Notes: generated by a model not told the origin, from the sequence alone. A stretch of DNA of 64,000 nucleotides from Epiperipatus broadwayi (GCA_028023455.1 JAQFVV010012496.1:1178001-1242000); one strand, 5' to 3'; counted from the stretch's first letter, positions 1 to 10,564 are shown. Numbers and translations: made by a program.

Positions 1-118
1 TTATTTATCTTTTCGGCATATATGTGTTTAAGTGTATCAGTGTTATTAGATAGAGTGGAGAGTGGTGGGTCGTGTGAAAGACTGTGCTCATATACCCTAT
101 ATATTATATGCATAATGA
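1..118 (+). repeat. Family E fold-back repeat, end fragment
   Basis: This resembles the right arm of the fold-back at 54155-54655: TTATTTATCTTTTC, then a diverged GTATCAGT box, then a region ending near the ATATACCC that matches the tRNA-like tail of the other copies. The left part lies outside the window. Similarity is clear but diverged. Confidence 0.55.
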
Positions 119-252
119 ATAATATTTCTGTAATGTAATTTTCACTACACCACTTTAGCATTGATTTTTATCCGCTTTCAACACTTTGTGGGGGAGGGGG
201 TGTATTCATAAACATATGACCAAAAACATAAAAAAGGTTTATGTGATCTTCA

Positions 253-295
253 AAATTCTGAATCAGAACTCATCAGTTGACCCAGATCACAATAT
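253..295 (-). ncRNA. Decayed hammerhead ribozyme motif (family E)
   Basis: On the minus strand CAACTGATGA is intact and stem II (GTTCTG/CAGAAT) is partly paired, but the GAAA box has decayed to TGAA. It is probably inactive. Confidence 0.5.
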
Positions 296-677
296 CTTAC
301 ATATATCTTTATCAGTTTTTAGTATAAATAGATATCCAATTACTACAGTTTAATTGTAATTATAAATTTATTTGAGGCGTAAGCTTGTGGTTAAGACCTG
401 TAGAGGTCCCTACCATCGCATTTTCAACTGCACATGCTTTAGGTTTATTGCCTTAGTAAAAATTACAGTTTAATTGATAAATGTCAATCTTACAGCCCTT
501 ACATCTTTGATGCAACAATTTAATGGAAGTATATTAATAATTATTATATCATTCATTAGACTAGAGATTGTCAACTTAATGCATAATATTTCTGTAGTGT
601 AATTTTCGCTACATCATTTTCACCCAAGATAGGAACGGGTTTCTAACCGCTTTTAAAACCATTGGGGGGGGGGTAAA

Positions 678-715
678 ACATTTCATGCTAAACCAGCACT
701 CAACAGTTGGCCCAG
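678..715 (-). ncRNA. Hammerhead motif with core mutation (family E)
   Basis: On the minus strand CTGTTGA replaces CTGATGA. It is followed by GTGCT, loop GGTTT, AGCAT and GAAA. Stem II and the GAAA box are kept, but A6 of the core is changed, which should reduce or abolish cleavage. Confidence 0.5.
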
Positions 716-1022
716 ATCATAACCTCTTACATATATCTTTATCATTGTTCAGTATAAATAGATAGCCAATTACTACAATTTAATTGATAAATGTCGAACT
801 TATTACCCTCACATTTTTGACGCAAACAATTTAATAGAAGTATGACATTCATTAGACTAGAGTTTGTCAACTTAATAACATTTCTGTAGTGTAAATTTCA
901 CTACACCACTTTCACTCAAAGTGAGCTGGTCTCTATCCGTTTTTAGAATCACGGGGGGGGGGGACATATAAGCATAAACATAGACTCAAGATGTGAAAAA
1001 AAAAATTCATGATTCCCACGAT

Positions 1023-1062
1023 AACATTTCTGGTTAAACCAGCACTCATCAGTTGGCACTGA
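1023..1062 (-). ncRNA. Hammerhead motif, core intact (family E)
   Basis: On the minus strand CTGATGA is intact and is followed by GTGCTGGTTTAACCA and then GAAA. The core boxes are complete, but the distal half of stem II has lost pairing (GTGCT versus AACCA). Confidence 0.55.
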
Positions 1063-1261
1063 TCAGAATCTCTTACATATATCTTTATCATTGTTCAGTA
1101 TATATATATAGATAGCCAATTACTTTAGTTTAACTGATGAATGTCAAGCTTACTGCCCTCCCTCACAACTTTGACACAAATCACTTGATTGGAAGTATAT
1201 TAATAATTTTTATTAGCCATTCATTGGATTAGAGATAATCCACTTAATGTGTAATATTTCT

Positions 1262-1350
1262 TTTTCATATGTCATAGCATCGGCCGGGGCACGAACCCAC
1301 ACCTGTCTGCAACCAACTACTTGCTTGCAAGGCAGGTGCGATGACCTCTA
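1262..1350 (-). repeat. tRNA-derived SINE head
   Basis: Read on the minus strand this gives GAGGTCATCGCACCTGCC, then TTGCAAGCA, then a B-box-like GGGTTCGTGCCCCGGCC and GATGCTATGACATATGAAA. Two better copies lie at 23057-23160 and 51540-51656 on the plus strand. The shared tail GCCGATGCT(A/T)TGAC and the A-rich end define one SINE family. The tRNA species of origin cannot be fixed, although the GCCGAGAGGTC block in the 51.5-kb copy resembles Leu/Ser-type tRNAs. Confidence 0.7.
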
Positions 1351-1359
1351 CTAATCTTA

Positions 1360-2635
1360 TGCAAAATAGAAATTGTTTTTTATCTGTTTTTAACACATTG
1401 TGGGTGGGGGGAGATATAAATGTAAACATAAGACTAAAGATATATGAAATATATATATACTGTATAGTCTATTGAATGATTAATAAAAAGTATTACTATA
1501 TACATAATACATTTTTTTCAAAATCTGTATATGACATTTTAAGTTAAAAACCTACAAGATATATTTTTTACAGGATAGACATTTTTATTCAGGATTCGTT
1601 ATCATATACTTGTATGCATGTTTTATGCATAAAGGGAAATTGGAATTGCAATTATTATTGGGTGATAATGCTTAATTATTGCTAGTCATAATTTGTTCAA
1701 CTTAATATAGTCTATCATATCGACTTTTACCATTATCACTTTCAATCATTATCAATCCATTGTAAATTAAAGTTCTCTCCAAGTTTAACACAGTTTCTTT
1801 GATCCATAACCTCTCTTTTCCATTCATACTAGCAAACTCCCTTATTTTATCCATCAATCTCACATGTGGTCTCTTTCTAAGTCTTCTACAATCTGTTTGG
1901 CTCCCATCCATAATAATTCCATTTTTAATCTTTTCTCATTATTTATACATGCATCTCTATAATATCAGTGATACTTATTTGTTCTTTCATCCATGTATTC
2001 CATTTCCAATCTCTTCTTATTTCTACATACATCTCTAAATACTTCCACATTTAAATGTACAAATTTTAAATCCATAAATAGGAACTAGTAAAACATATTA
2101 AAAATCTTTTATTTCAAACGCGCATGCGTATTTCCTTTAAACTTATTTTTATTAAAAGTACTCCATTCAAGTTTAATTCTATCAGGAATTTCTTCAATAT
2201 TAATAATCTGACAAATATTTGTAGATGTTAGCTTCATCTGATAATGTTTATCAATCTTTATTTCCTTCTTCTAATGATAGTAATTAACTTATTGAAGAGT
2301 AGTAATTAATTTATTGAGCTCACAGAAAGCATATGTAAATACTTTAAACAGTCTTCAACCTGTGTTCAATGCACTTTAATTACGAATTTTGCCAATAGAG
2401 GGACCTTCCGAACCACGATACAAGATAGCAACTTTTATAAAGATAAGAAGGAAATCCACTGGAATTTATTTTATTCTTTTTAGCATTTATCTTATATCTT
2501 TTCTTATTTTCATCTTTTGTAGCATTTCCTGAAGCTACGAAGTACTATTTGCAAAATCAATAAACTTCATCTGCAAAATCTAGATGACTACAGTAATCTC
2601 ATTTATTTTTACTTCTTTATAAAGTATTATAACTT
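1360..2635. other. AT-rich DNA without a recognisable gene
   Basis: Short AT runs, two (TA)n patches and no coding signal. The short open frames on both strands near 1700-2040 are mutual shadows with biased Leu/Ile/Ser composition. A block at 2395-2460 (GCCAATAGAGGGACC) matches part of the dispersed repeat at 13130-13320 and 21285-21480. Confidence 0.5.
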
Positions 2636-2639
2636 TATC

Positions 2640-2895
2640 TTTCTTATTGCATTGTCAAATCCATATAATATTAATATCATTTATGTTCTTTATTACTTTT
2701 TACAATGCTTTTTGCAACCCACTATTGATAGTTTCGATTGTCCCAGCAATCTTCTTCAGAACTTCTACTTATATTTTCAAATCTTAACTCTTACAGCTTT
2801 ATTTTTCTTATTGTATTGCCAAATCCATATAATATTAATATCATCTATGTTCTTTATTACCTTTACAATGCTATTTCTACAATTTAATATGACAG
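2640..2895 (-). repeat. Family B repeat, two partial units with one hammerhead
   Basis: Two head-to-tail partial units. Each contains a CAAATCCATATAATATTAAT block followed by TGTTCTTTATTAC and ACAATGCT. The first continues into a minus-strand hammerhead-like block at about 2725-2764: CTGAAGA, stem II GATTG/CAATC with loop CTGGGA, then GAAACTATC. The same sequence is repeated eight times at 51955-52620 and forms a fold-back at 32822-33202. Confidence 0.7.
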
Positions 2896-3094
2896 GAGAG
2901 TTAAATATTTAGAAGATTAATATGAGTAAAATAAAAAAAATAAATGAAATTAAAATAATATGTATATATGATTATAGGAAGCATTAATTGATAAATGTAG
3001 AATATAAAAAAGAGTAGAATGTATAATATATAAAAATTTAATAATTAAATAATGATTATAAAATGTAAATATGTATAACGTAAAATTATATGAT

Positions 3095-3700
3095 TATATA
3101 ATGAGTTTGAAAATAGCTCTTAACAAGACTTTTCAGAATATCTCCAACTTCAGGCAGGTTCTTCTATTGGCTTCCTCAGTGAGGTGTTAGGATATTCAAA
3201 CATTAGATTTCAAATACCAGGTCAAACACCATATCTGAGGTTGGGGATATAACTGAAAAGCTTGTTAAGAGCTATTTGCAAGATCATTATATAACATTTG
3301 TAATACAAGCCTGTTAAATTAGATCATGTGATATATGATTTAATTTTTTTGTAATTTTATTTTTGCTATTAAGGCTTTGGTAATTTTATATGCTAAAGAT
3401 ATGGTGTATCTGAACTTAGTTCAGTCCAATATGAATATTTAAGTTAGATAACTGGATTGAAAGACATATGAATGTTTGAAAATATCAGATTTTCTACTTA
3501 ATAAAGTGCTGGGTTTGGCCTGGTATTTTAAGTCTAATGCTTAAATATCCTAGCACCTCACTGAGGAAGCCAGTAGCAGAAGTCTGAGGTTGGGAATATT
3601 CTGAAAAACTTGTTAAGAGCTATTTACAAGCTCATTATATAACATCTGTAATGCAAACTTGTTAAATTAGGTGATGTTACATATGATTTGGTTTCTTTAT
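3095..3700. repeat. Family D fold-back repeat
   Basis: The left arm (about 3098-3190) and right arm (about 3540-3650) share inverted blocks such as TTAAGAGCTATTT, CAGAATAT and CCTCACTGAGGAAGCCA. An extra direct copy of AGCTTGTTAAGAGCTATTTG lies near 3256-3275. The block CTGAGGAAGCCAGTAGCAGAAG has the hammerhead-like order CTGANGA, short GC stem, GAA, but the GAAA box is not intact. I could not find a convincing target-site duplication. Confidence 0.55.
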
Positions 3701-3749
3701 AAATATATGATTATGTACATTTACATTCATGTATTTGTATCATGTTTGT

Positions 3750-3842
3750 TATAGTTGTTAAGAAGATGGCTGGGGCAATCAAAACTGTCCTGTCATATTA
3801 GGTTGTAAAAAAAGCATGGTAAAAGTAATAAAGAACATAGAT
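3750..3842 (+). repeat. Family B repeat fragment split by a family A insertion
   Basis: Contains AAGAAGATGGCTGGGGCAAT, then CAAAACTGTC and AAGTAATAAAGAACATAGAT, which is family B in the opposite orientation to 2640-2895. Family B sequence appears to resume after the family A element with AACATAGATGATATA at 4367, so the family A copy looks inserted into it with AACATAGAT duplicated. Confidence 0.6.
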
Positions 3843-4363
3843 CTCTATAAAGCAGTGCCACTCAATGCAAGCCAGAGTAATCAATGGATGCCAGAAAGCT
3901 TGTGCATAAAATCTCTATCTAGTGCCTATTCATTCAATATCTCCAGACTAGTTTCTAGCTTGTGGCTTTCATCAGTGAGAAGCTTTGGATCTGAGAGCAC
4001 TGCACCTAGATCTTAGGATCTAATGCAACCCTCCAGCAGCCACCTTTTATCTCTACTTAACTACAAACTGAGTCTAAAATTTAAAAACAATAATATTTTC
4101 AACCCAAGCTTATTAGCTTATATAGATGTAGGTGCAACTCTCAGATCCAAAGCTCCTCACTGATGAAAGCCACAAGTGAGAAACTAGTCTGGGGATATTG
4201 GATGAGTAGGCACTAGATAGGGATTTTATGGACAAGCCTTCTGGCATCTATTGATTATGCTGGTTTGCACTGAGTGGCACTACTGTATGGAGAGTTTTGC
4301 GTGTTTTAATAATAGTTATGAGCAAGCAAAAGAAATAGTAATCATGTGATGTTTAGTGGTTTA
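3843..4363 (-). mobile_element. Family A fold-back element, nested in family B
   Basis: A fold-back in which both arms carry GTGCCACTCA, ATCCAATATCCCCAGACTAG and the hammerhead block. The full outer end (CACATGATTACTATTTC, ending CCACTAAAC, on the minus strand) is on the right and the other arm is cut short. The right arm holds a plus-strand hammerhead-like motif at 4154-4195 with CTGATGA and GAAACTAGTC. The candidate target duplication is AACATAGAT at 3834-3842 and 4367-4375. Confidence 0.75.
4154..4195 (+). ncRNA. Hammerhead-like motif (family A)
   Basis: Order: TCCTCA, CTGATGA, stem II region AAGCCACAAGTGA, GAAAC, TAGTC, TGGGGA. Stem I is strong: TCCTCA pairs with TGGGGA over six positions including one G-U. 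ACTAGT is a perfect palindrome that could make a two-molecule stem III. Stem II is weak here, and in the family consensus (AGC or GGC with GCT or GCC) it is closed by an A-A mismatch rather than G-C. Activity is therefore uncertain. Confidence 0.5.
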
Positions 4364-4930
4364 AAAAACATAGATGATATATTATTTTTACTTTCTTAGT
4401 TTTCCATTTTAATCCATAAAACACTTCTTATAAAACTGCTCTAAAAAGGTTTGGAGATGTAAAATAATTCTATCATATAATCTTTCAATGTTAAATTCTT
4501 AGTATGACCATATAATCTAATGAAGACAGCTGAATTTTGATAGATATTCTTCAGAATATGACAATATCCTGAGTTTATATCCAGATGATCCAATGCTTTA
4601 ATCACTATAGAAATGCTTATAGAATCAAATGTGTTTTCATAACCTACAAACCAAAAGCAGAATGTCAACACATATTCATTAGTCTCTTCTACAACCTCTC
4701 TCAATACATGCATGTGATTCACTATGGTAAAATCACTTTAATCTGGCTTGTTCTCTTGGGTGATTAAAATCCAAAGTTTGTTGTAGGTAAATTGTAATAA
4801 TCTTGGTAAAGATTTTATATAGATTTTTCTTTATCACCTTTCTTAAATATTAATATTACTACTGCATCTTTTAGTATATCTTTGATAGTTAAACACTTGT
4901 TATATAGCTTTACTGCCAATTATTTTATAT

Positions 4931-5227
4931 TACTAAATATCACATGATCACCATTTCTTATGCTTGCTCATAACTTATTAAAACAGGCAAAACTCTTCAT
5001 ACAGTAGTGCCACTCAGTGCAAGCTAGAGTATTCAATGGATGCCAGAAGGCTTATGCATAAAATCCTTATCCAGTGCCTACTCATCTAAAGCCACAGTAT
5101 AGAATCTGGTCTGGGGATCTTGGATGAATAGGCACTGGATAAGGTTTTTATGCACAAGCCTTCTGGCATCCATTGATTACTCTGATGCACTAAATGGCAC
5201 TACTCTATGGAAAGTTTTGCCTGTTTT
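4931..5227 (+). mobile_element. Family A fold-back element with 13-bp target duplication
   Basis: Starts TACTAAATATCACATGATCA and ends with TTTTGCCTGTTT. Both arms carry CATACAGTAGTGCCACTC or its complement and CCAGAAGGCTT. It is flanked by a perfect 13-bp direct repeat, AATTATTTTATAT, at 4918-4930 and 5228-5240. The insertion interrupts the RTE-like relic. Confidence 0.85.
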
Positions 5228-5764
5228 AATTATTTTATATGTTTACCTGCTAAAATATCAATAATAACTCTATAATTTTGGGGAGCGTTTCCTCTCTTCA
5301 TAGATTTAATTGCATTGCTCAATTTTTTATTTAAAATATTTATCAATTTAGAAGACATAATAATTGGAGATTCTTCATTTTCTTGTTCTTTATTCTTTAT
5401 AGAATTATTCAGTGAATTTTCATGATGTTATCTCCTTTTTTGGTAATAGTTCTATCATTTTTTCTTTGAGTTGAAAGTACTTTCTTTCCAGTGCCAAGAT
5501 GTTTTACACTTTTGAGAGTTTTATCTTTTCTGTAACATTCCTTATCATTTTACAAATTATATTTTTTATACCATGATTAACTTCTTTTTAAATCATTTTA
5601 TAAAACACTAGATATTCAATTCTTTGTGTAATGAAATTCTTTTTTAATTTTTTACATTCCTTCTTTTTGACATACATTATCTTGTCTCAGTAAAGATTTA
5701 CTGGTAAATTGCTACTTTTAATAGCAAAGTATCCTTATGTTAATTTTAATAGTATATCAGTTAT

Positions 5765-6162
5765 GCCACTAAACATCACATGACCACCATCTCTTATATT
5801 AGCACATACTTATTATTAACAAGGCAAAACTCTATATACAGTAGTGCCACCTTGTACCACTATATAAGCTAATGAGCTTAGATTGAACATATTATTGTGT
5901 TTTCAATTTGATTCTCATAGATTTGTAGTTAAGTAGAGATAAAAGGTGGCTGCTGGAGGGTTGCATTAAATTCTAAGATTTAGGTGCAGTGCTATCAGAT
6001 CCAAGGCTCCTCACTGATCAAGGCCACAAGCCAGAAACTAGTCTGGGGATATTGGATGAGTAGTCACTAGATAGGGATTTTATGCACAAGCCTTCTGGCA
6101 TCCATTGATTACTCTGGTTGGCACAGGGTGGCACTACTGTATGGAGAGTTTTTGCCTTGTTT
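5765..6162 (+). mobile_element. Family A fold-back element with 14-bp target duplication
   Basis: Begins GCCACTAAACATCACATGAC and ends GCCTTGTTT. It is flanked by AGTATATCAGTTAT at 5751-5764 and 6163-6176. The right arm carries a decayed hammerhead block (CTGATCA in place of CTGATGA) followed by GAAACTAGTCTGGGGA. It interrupts the RTE-like relic. Confidence 0.85.
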
Positions 6163-7002
6163 AGTATATCAGTTATCTTCTTATTAGTGTGAAACATGGC
6201 TGAAACATTTTCAAAGTTTTAATATTTCAAAATGATTTGCAAGTTCTAATTTAAATTCATTGGAACATTACTAAAAGTTAGAAATATCATCTGTTAATAT
6301 TGATTTTTTTAATATTTTTTATCTCTTTAGGCTTCTGCTAACATCTTACATCTCACTAACTGATGATAATGTCATATGTTGAATATATTAAGAACATTAC
6401 AATCTTGAAATACATATTTTCCTTTGGTCAAAATATATCCTTATTTGGATGCTTCCATACCCATTACCATCTAATGTTTTTTTCAAGGAACAAATTCATA
6501 ATATACAGTTTTTCTAACAAATTCATTTACATCACCTTTATCGTTCAATTATTTATTAATTATAGCATAAAAAGTCTTCCATGATAATTTTAAAATGTTT
6601 TGCTTGATCAATCTGTACTTCCATATAAAGATTCTTTACTTCTTCATTACAATGAGAATTTGTTGGGACATAAACCTGCATTATCGACATTTGGTATCTT
6701 CTTTTACTAAGTATTTTTGCCACTCTAATATACCAACAATCTCTATAATGATCTTTCCCCTTCATCTATAAAGGATCACAATCTACTTGTATGTACTTCT
6801 GTTACTTATGAATTTTGTAGTAAAGTATATGCCTATTTTTTAAATTATTTGTATCTTTATATTTCCTTCTAACATCACAAAATACAACAATATCTCATTT
6901 AATAATAAGAACTTCTAATTCATGAAATTCTACTTTATTTGAAATTCATCTACAGTTGTAAGTCTCTAAATAAAATATCATTAATAAGGCAGCTTGGATC
7001 TA

Positions 7003-7240
7003 CAATTAGGAGATATTTTACATCTTCCATCTTTGCACACCAACCACTGTCATAGCTACTAACTTTATAGTCTCCTATGATCAAGGACCTTAATTCAGTT
7101 TGGCTGTCATGATTGGCCTGGACCTAAAATTAGGAGATGTTTTGCAGCTTCCACTTTTGCACACTAACCATTGTCATGGCTAATAACTTTATAGTCTCCT
7201 AGGAACAAGGACATTAATTTAGTTTTGGCTATCATGATTG
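7003..7240. repeat. Two-copy tandem duplication, ~118 bp unit
   Basis: Two head-to-tail diverged copies each run from ACAATTAGGAGAT or AAAATTAGGAGAT through CTTCCA, TTTGCACAC, AACCA and CTTTATAGTCTCCTA to TCATGATTG. They lie just upstream of the RTE-like relic on its strand and may be part of its 5' region. Confidence 0.55.
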
Positions 7241-7576
7241 TAAATGGTTTAACAATGTTAAGTAAAGAACATTGACACACCTTTATCCCATCTTCAAAAA
7301 AACAACATATATTTCGGTTAAGAACTATCATGCAACTGAAAAAACTATGGAGTTTCTTGATTTTAAATTAAGTCAATAAAGTCTTTACACTAACTAATGC
7401 ATGCTGTTGAGAAGCTCATCCATGTTCATTTACTAAACTAATGATTACATAATAATAACTGACATAATGACAGGGATATAAGGAAAGCTCATCAGGAATT
7501 TGCTCTGCTTGCTTTAAGACTTCTAAGAGGATCAAAGGGTCTTCTTTCAGGTTAACAGCAAACTTCTGTCAGTGAA

Positions 7577-7661
7577 GAATATAGATAGACAGATAGACAG
7601 ATAGACAGACAGACAGGCAGGCAGGCAGGCAGGTAGGTAGGTAGGTAGGTAGGTAGATAGG

Positions 7662-7705
<44 letters not shown>

Positions 7706-7868
7706 CAGGTAGGTAGGTAGGTAGGTAGGTAGGTAGATAGATAGATAGATAGATAGATAGACAGACAGCTAGGTAGGTAGGTAGGTAGATAGGTAGATAG
7801 ATAGTAGGTAAGTAGATAGATAGATAGGTAGGTAGATAGATAGATATATAGATGGATGGATGGATATA
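7577..7868. repeat. Compound tetranucleotide microsatellite (GATA/GACA/GGCA/GGTA)
   Basis: About 290 bp of interrupted four-base repeats that shift between GATA, GACA, GGCA and GGTA blocks and end in GGAT. It opens long reading frames on the minus strand made of Leu, Tyr, Ser, Thr and Ile only; these are not genes. Confidence 0.95.
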
Positions 7869-7869
7869 A

Positions 7870-8975
7870 CATTTAATGTTTTTATGGCTATATAATTTGG
7901 ACAAAGTATTTTTTGTGTTAAACTTTGTATTATTTTGTATTACTTATCAACGTTTTGATGAAATAACATCTACCATTTTCAAAGTCAAAATTTTAAAGAA
8001 AAACATTAGATTTTAAGTAGTAATGAGATTAAGTGTGAGATGGATTAATGTCAGGATTAAGAAACATAAAAAATGCCTTCAATTAAATGTTAAATATATC
8101 AGCTTTTACTTCATATTTTTTAGAAATGTGATCACAAACCTGGTTTTGATAATGGTAAAATATTTGCTAATTCGGAAAAGTATGATTTGAGAACCATATG
8201 AAGGTCACTTATCTCTTTCTTTTAATATAAACTTGAAATCAATTAATGATGAAACTGAAGAAAATAAACATTCGGTTAATCCACATAGTCGGAATATTCA
8301 ACCACTTCATGCTCAATCGCATTCTGTATCTCACACTCACTCTCATTACTACTCAACATCTAATGCTTTCCTTTTTTAAACTTGACCTTGAAAATGGTAG
8401 ATGTTATTTCGTCAAAATGTTGGGAAGTAATACAAAATAATGCAGGGTTTAACCCAAAAATACTTTGTTCACACATACGTATATATATTAACAACTAAAA
8501 AAAAATGTATTGAAACAGCTGTTCAAACTCATAGATATAAATATCAACATCCATATTTGGCAAGCTTATAGAAAAATGTTTTTTCATTCTTATAAGTGGA
8601 CTTTTTTTTCTCTCTCTAATTGTGTATCTATATGTATAGCACATAAATTTCACCAAATGCACCAAAGATTACATAGAATATTGGCATCTGTGAGAGTACA
8701 GATAATTTTTCAATTTCTAAGCCTAGAATGTCTCTATCAGGTTATACAGGCCAATGTCAACTGAAATTAGTTATCCAATTATTCAATAAAGAAATGAATA
8801 GATAGCTATTATCAGTCAAACTGTAAAACAAAAACGGGAAGCCACCAAAATTTTTATTATGAAAAAGTTGTTTAGCCCAGTGATGTTCTTCATGAAGAGT
8901 TTCTTTTTGGAAGGCTAATGCTTTGTTCTGTAGTCATTAATCTAAATGCTGTTTTACCTTCTCAGTATTGTATAA
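7870..8975. other. AT-rich DNA, no gene recognised
   Basis: No coding motif or repeat family could be assigned. The open frames at 8246-8440 and 8510-8764 have no recognisable motif. Confidence 0.4.
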
Positions 8976-9956
8976 GCATGGACTGCTTTTATGCATTTAT
9001 ATTTATAAACCAACCAGACTGCTTTCATGCATTTATATTCATAAACCAATTGGACTGCTTTCATGCATTTATATTCGTAAACCAATCGGACTGCTTTCAT
9101 GCATTTATATTCATAAACCAATTGGACTGCTTTCGTGCATTTATATTCGTAAACCAATTGAACTGTTTTCATGAATTTATATTTGTAAACCAATTGGACT
9201 GTTTTCATGCATTTATGTTCATAAAGCAATTGGACTGCTTTCATGCATTTATATTCATAAACCAATTGGACTGCTTTCGTGCATTTATATTCATAAACCA
9301 ATTGGACTGCTTTCATGCATTTATATTTATAAAACAAATGGACTGCTTTCATACATTTATAATCATAAACTAATCAGACTGCTTTTATGCATTTGTATTC
9401 ATAAACCAATCAGACTGCTTTCATGCATTTATATTCATAAACCAATTGGACTGCTTTCATGCATTTATATACATAAACCAATTGGACTGCTTTCATGCAT
9501 TTATATTCATAAACGAATCAGACTGCTTTCATGCATTCATATTCATAAACCAATTGGACTGCTTTCATGCATTTATATTTGTAAACCAATTGAACTGCTT
9601 TCATGCACACATATTCATAAACAAATTGTACTGCTTTCATGCATTTATATTCATAAACCAATTGGACTGCTTTCATGCATTTATATTCATAAACCAATTG
9701 AACTGCTTTCATGCAGTTATATGTGTAAACCAATTGGACTTCTTTCATGCATTTATATTCATAAACTATTCAAACTGCTTTCATGAATTTATATTTATAA
9801 ACCAATAGGACTGCTTTCATGCATTATATTCATAAACCAATCGGACTGCTTTCATGCATTTATATTCATAAATCAATCGGACTGCTTTTATGCATTTATA
9901 TTCATAAACCAATCGGATTGTTTTCACGTATTTATATTCATAAACCAATCTAGCCT
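8976..9956. repeat. 36-bp minisatellite, about 27 units
   Basis: The unit is GACTGCTTTCATGCATTTAT followed by ATTCATAAACCAATTG. It is repeated about 27 times with scattered point changes and a few indels. Because 36 is a multiple of three, both strands stay open and give 12-residue periodic peptides (DCFHAFIFINQL forward). The unit contains the palindromes ATGCAT and CAATTG. The unit-length periodicity with synonymous-blind changes argues for satellite DNA, not a repeat protein. Confidence 0.95.
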
Positions 9957-9999
9957 AGAGAAAAACCAGCTTTATTAACTAAATAATACATAGTTTCAA

Positions 10000-10560
10000 T
10001 GCAGTTTCAAAACTAAAAATGACTATTTGTTAATCTGAGGTTTATTTAAACTTTTATGTGAATTAAAAATCTTAATCTTTTTCAATCAAATGTCAATCTG
10101 TATATATATATTGTACCCTAATCCAAAGACCCCCCCCCAACCATTATTACGTATGATAAGTATAAAAAAATTTCTAGCTCAGTCTAATCAGATTTCTTTC
10201 TTTTATATAAAATTCTAATAATACAAATCTTATCCATTTTATGTCTAATATATTATATCAATATTAATAAATTATTTAATATTAAAATAATAATAATAAT
10301 AGTGAGATTTGTTATCTAATTATCCTGTAACTTACCCTTTTTTAACATTGAGTATATACCAAAAGTATACCCTCACTGGCATAGGAATATCATGAAACAC
10401 TACCCCACTATACTCCAATGACTCACAATAAAATAAATTATAGTTAATATTAAAATTTCCTATGTTAAATTTAGTTATAATACAGTATAATGTTCATCTA
10501 CTTATTAAAATAATTCTCTTATTAGCATTCCTTAACTCAATCAACATCTCAGGTAGCTAT
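10000..10560. other. AT-rich DNA with a (C)9 run, no gene
   Basis: Apart from a C homopolymer near 10130 and AAT runs near 10285-10300, I see nothing assignable. Confidence 0.4.
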
Positions 10561-10564
10561 TATT

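Larger units (their letters stand above)
119..1262 (-). repeat. Tandem array of ~300-400 bp family E units with hammerheads
   Basis: Three to four diverged head-to-tail units. Each has the same order of landmarks: AATATTTCTGTAGTGTAA followed by a small GTAGTG/CACTAC hairpin, a G-rich run (GGGGGGG), a hammerhead block read on the minus strand (about 253-295, 678-715, 1023-1062), TCTTTATCATTGTTCAGT, and TAATTGATAAATGTC. The same unit forms a second array at 25060-25985. Tandem hammerhead units of a few hundred bases are the described form of metazoan retrozymes; the assignment to that class is inference. A 78-bp stretch at 385-462 is a different repeat shared with 26341-26418. Confidence 0.75.
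4376..6960 (-). pseudogene. RTE-like non-LTR retrotransposon relic (endonuclease and reverse transcriptase)
   Basis: Read on the minus strand, three coding pieces occur in the expected order. The endonuclease part at 6556-6765 contains MQVYVPTNSHCNEEVKNLY followed by KIIMEDF, like the QVYAPT and GDFN motifs of RTE endonucleases. The linker and start of the reverse transcriptase (about 5250-5380) read KSMKRGNAPQ followed by LAGKHIK. The core at 4441-4722 includes FVGYENTFDS, corresponding to the FVDYEKAFDS motif, and ILKNIYQNS. The pieces are separated by frameshifts and by two family A insertions at 4931-5227 and 5765-6162. Removing these rejoins flanks at identical 13- and 14-bp duplications. 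The element is dead. The clade is assigned from motif memory. Confidence 0.75.

Noticed and set aside
119-1262. CRISPR-like array (regular repeats)
   Set aside because: Units are hundreds of bases, diverged throughout and without unique spacers, and the genome is clearly animal.
4931-5227. Family A as a classic MITE of a cut-and-paste transposon
   Set aside because: Terminal inverted repeats are present, but target duplications are 13-14 bp, one end is regularly truncated and head-to-tail multimers exist, none of which fits cut-and-paste transposition.
7552-7904. Long minus-strand open frames of Leu/Tyr/Ser/Thr over the tetranucleotide repeat
   Set aside because: They are translations of a GATA/GGTA microsatellite and have no start context or sequence complexity.
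8918-9808. Apparent repeat proteins (DCFHAFIFINQL and the reverse-strand counterpart)
   Set aside because: Produced by the 36-bp satellite on both strands; unit differences do not favour one reading frame.
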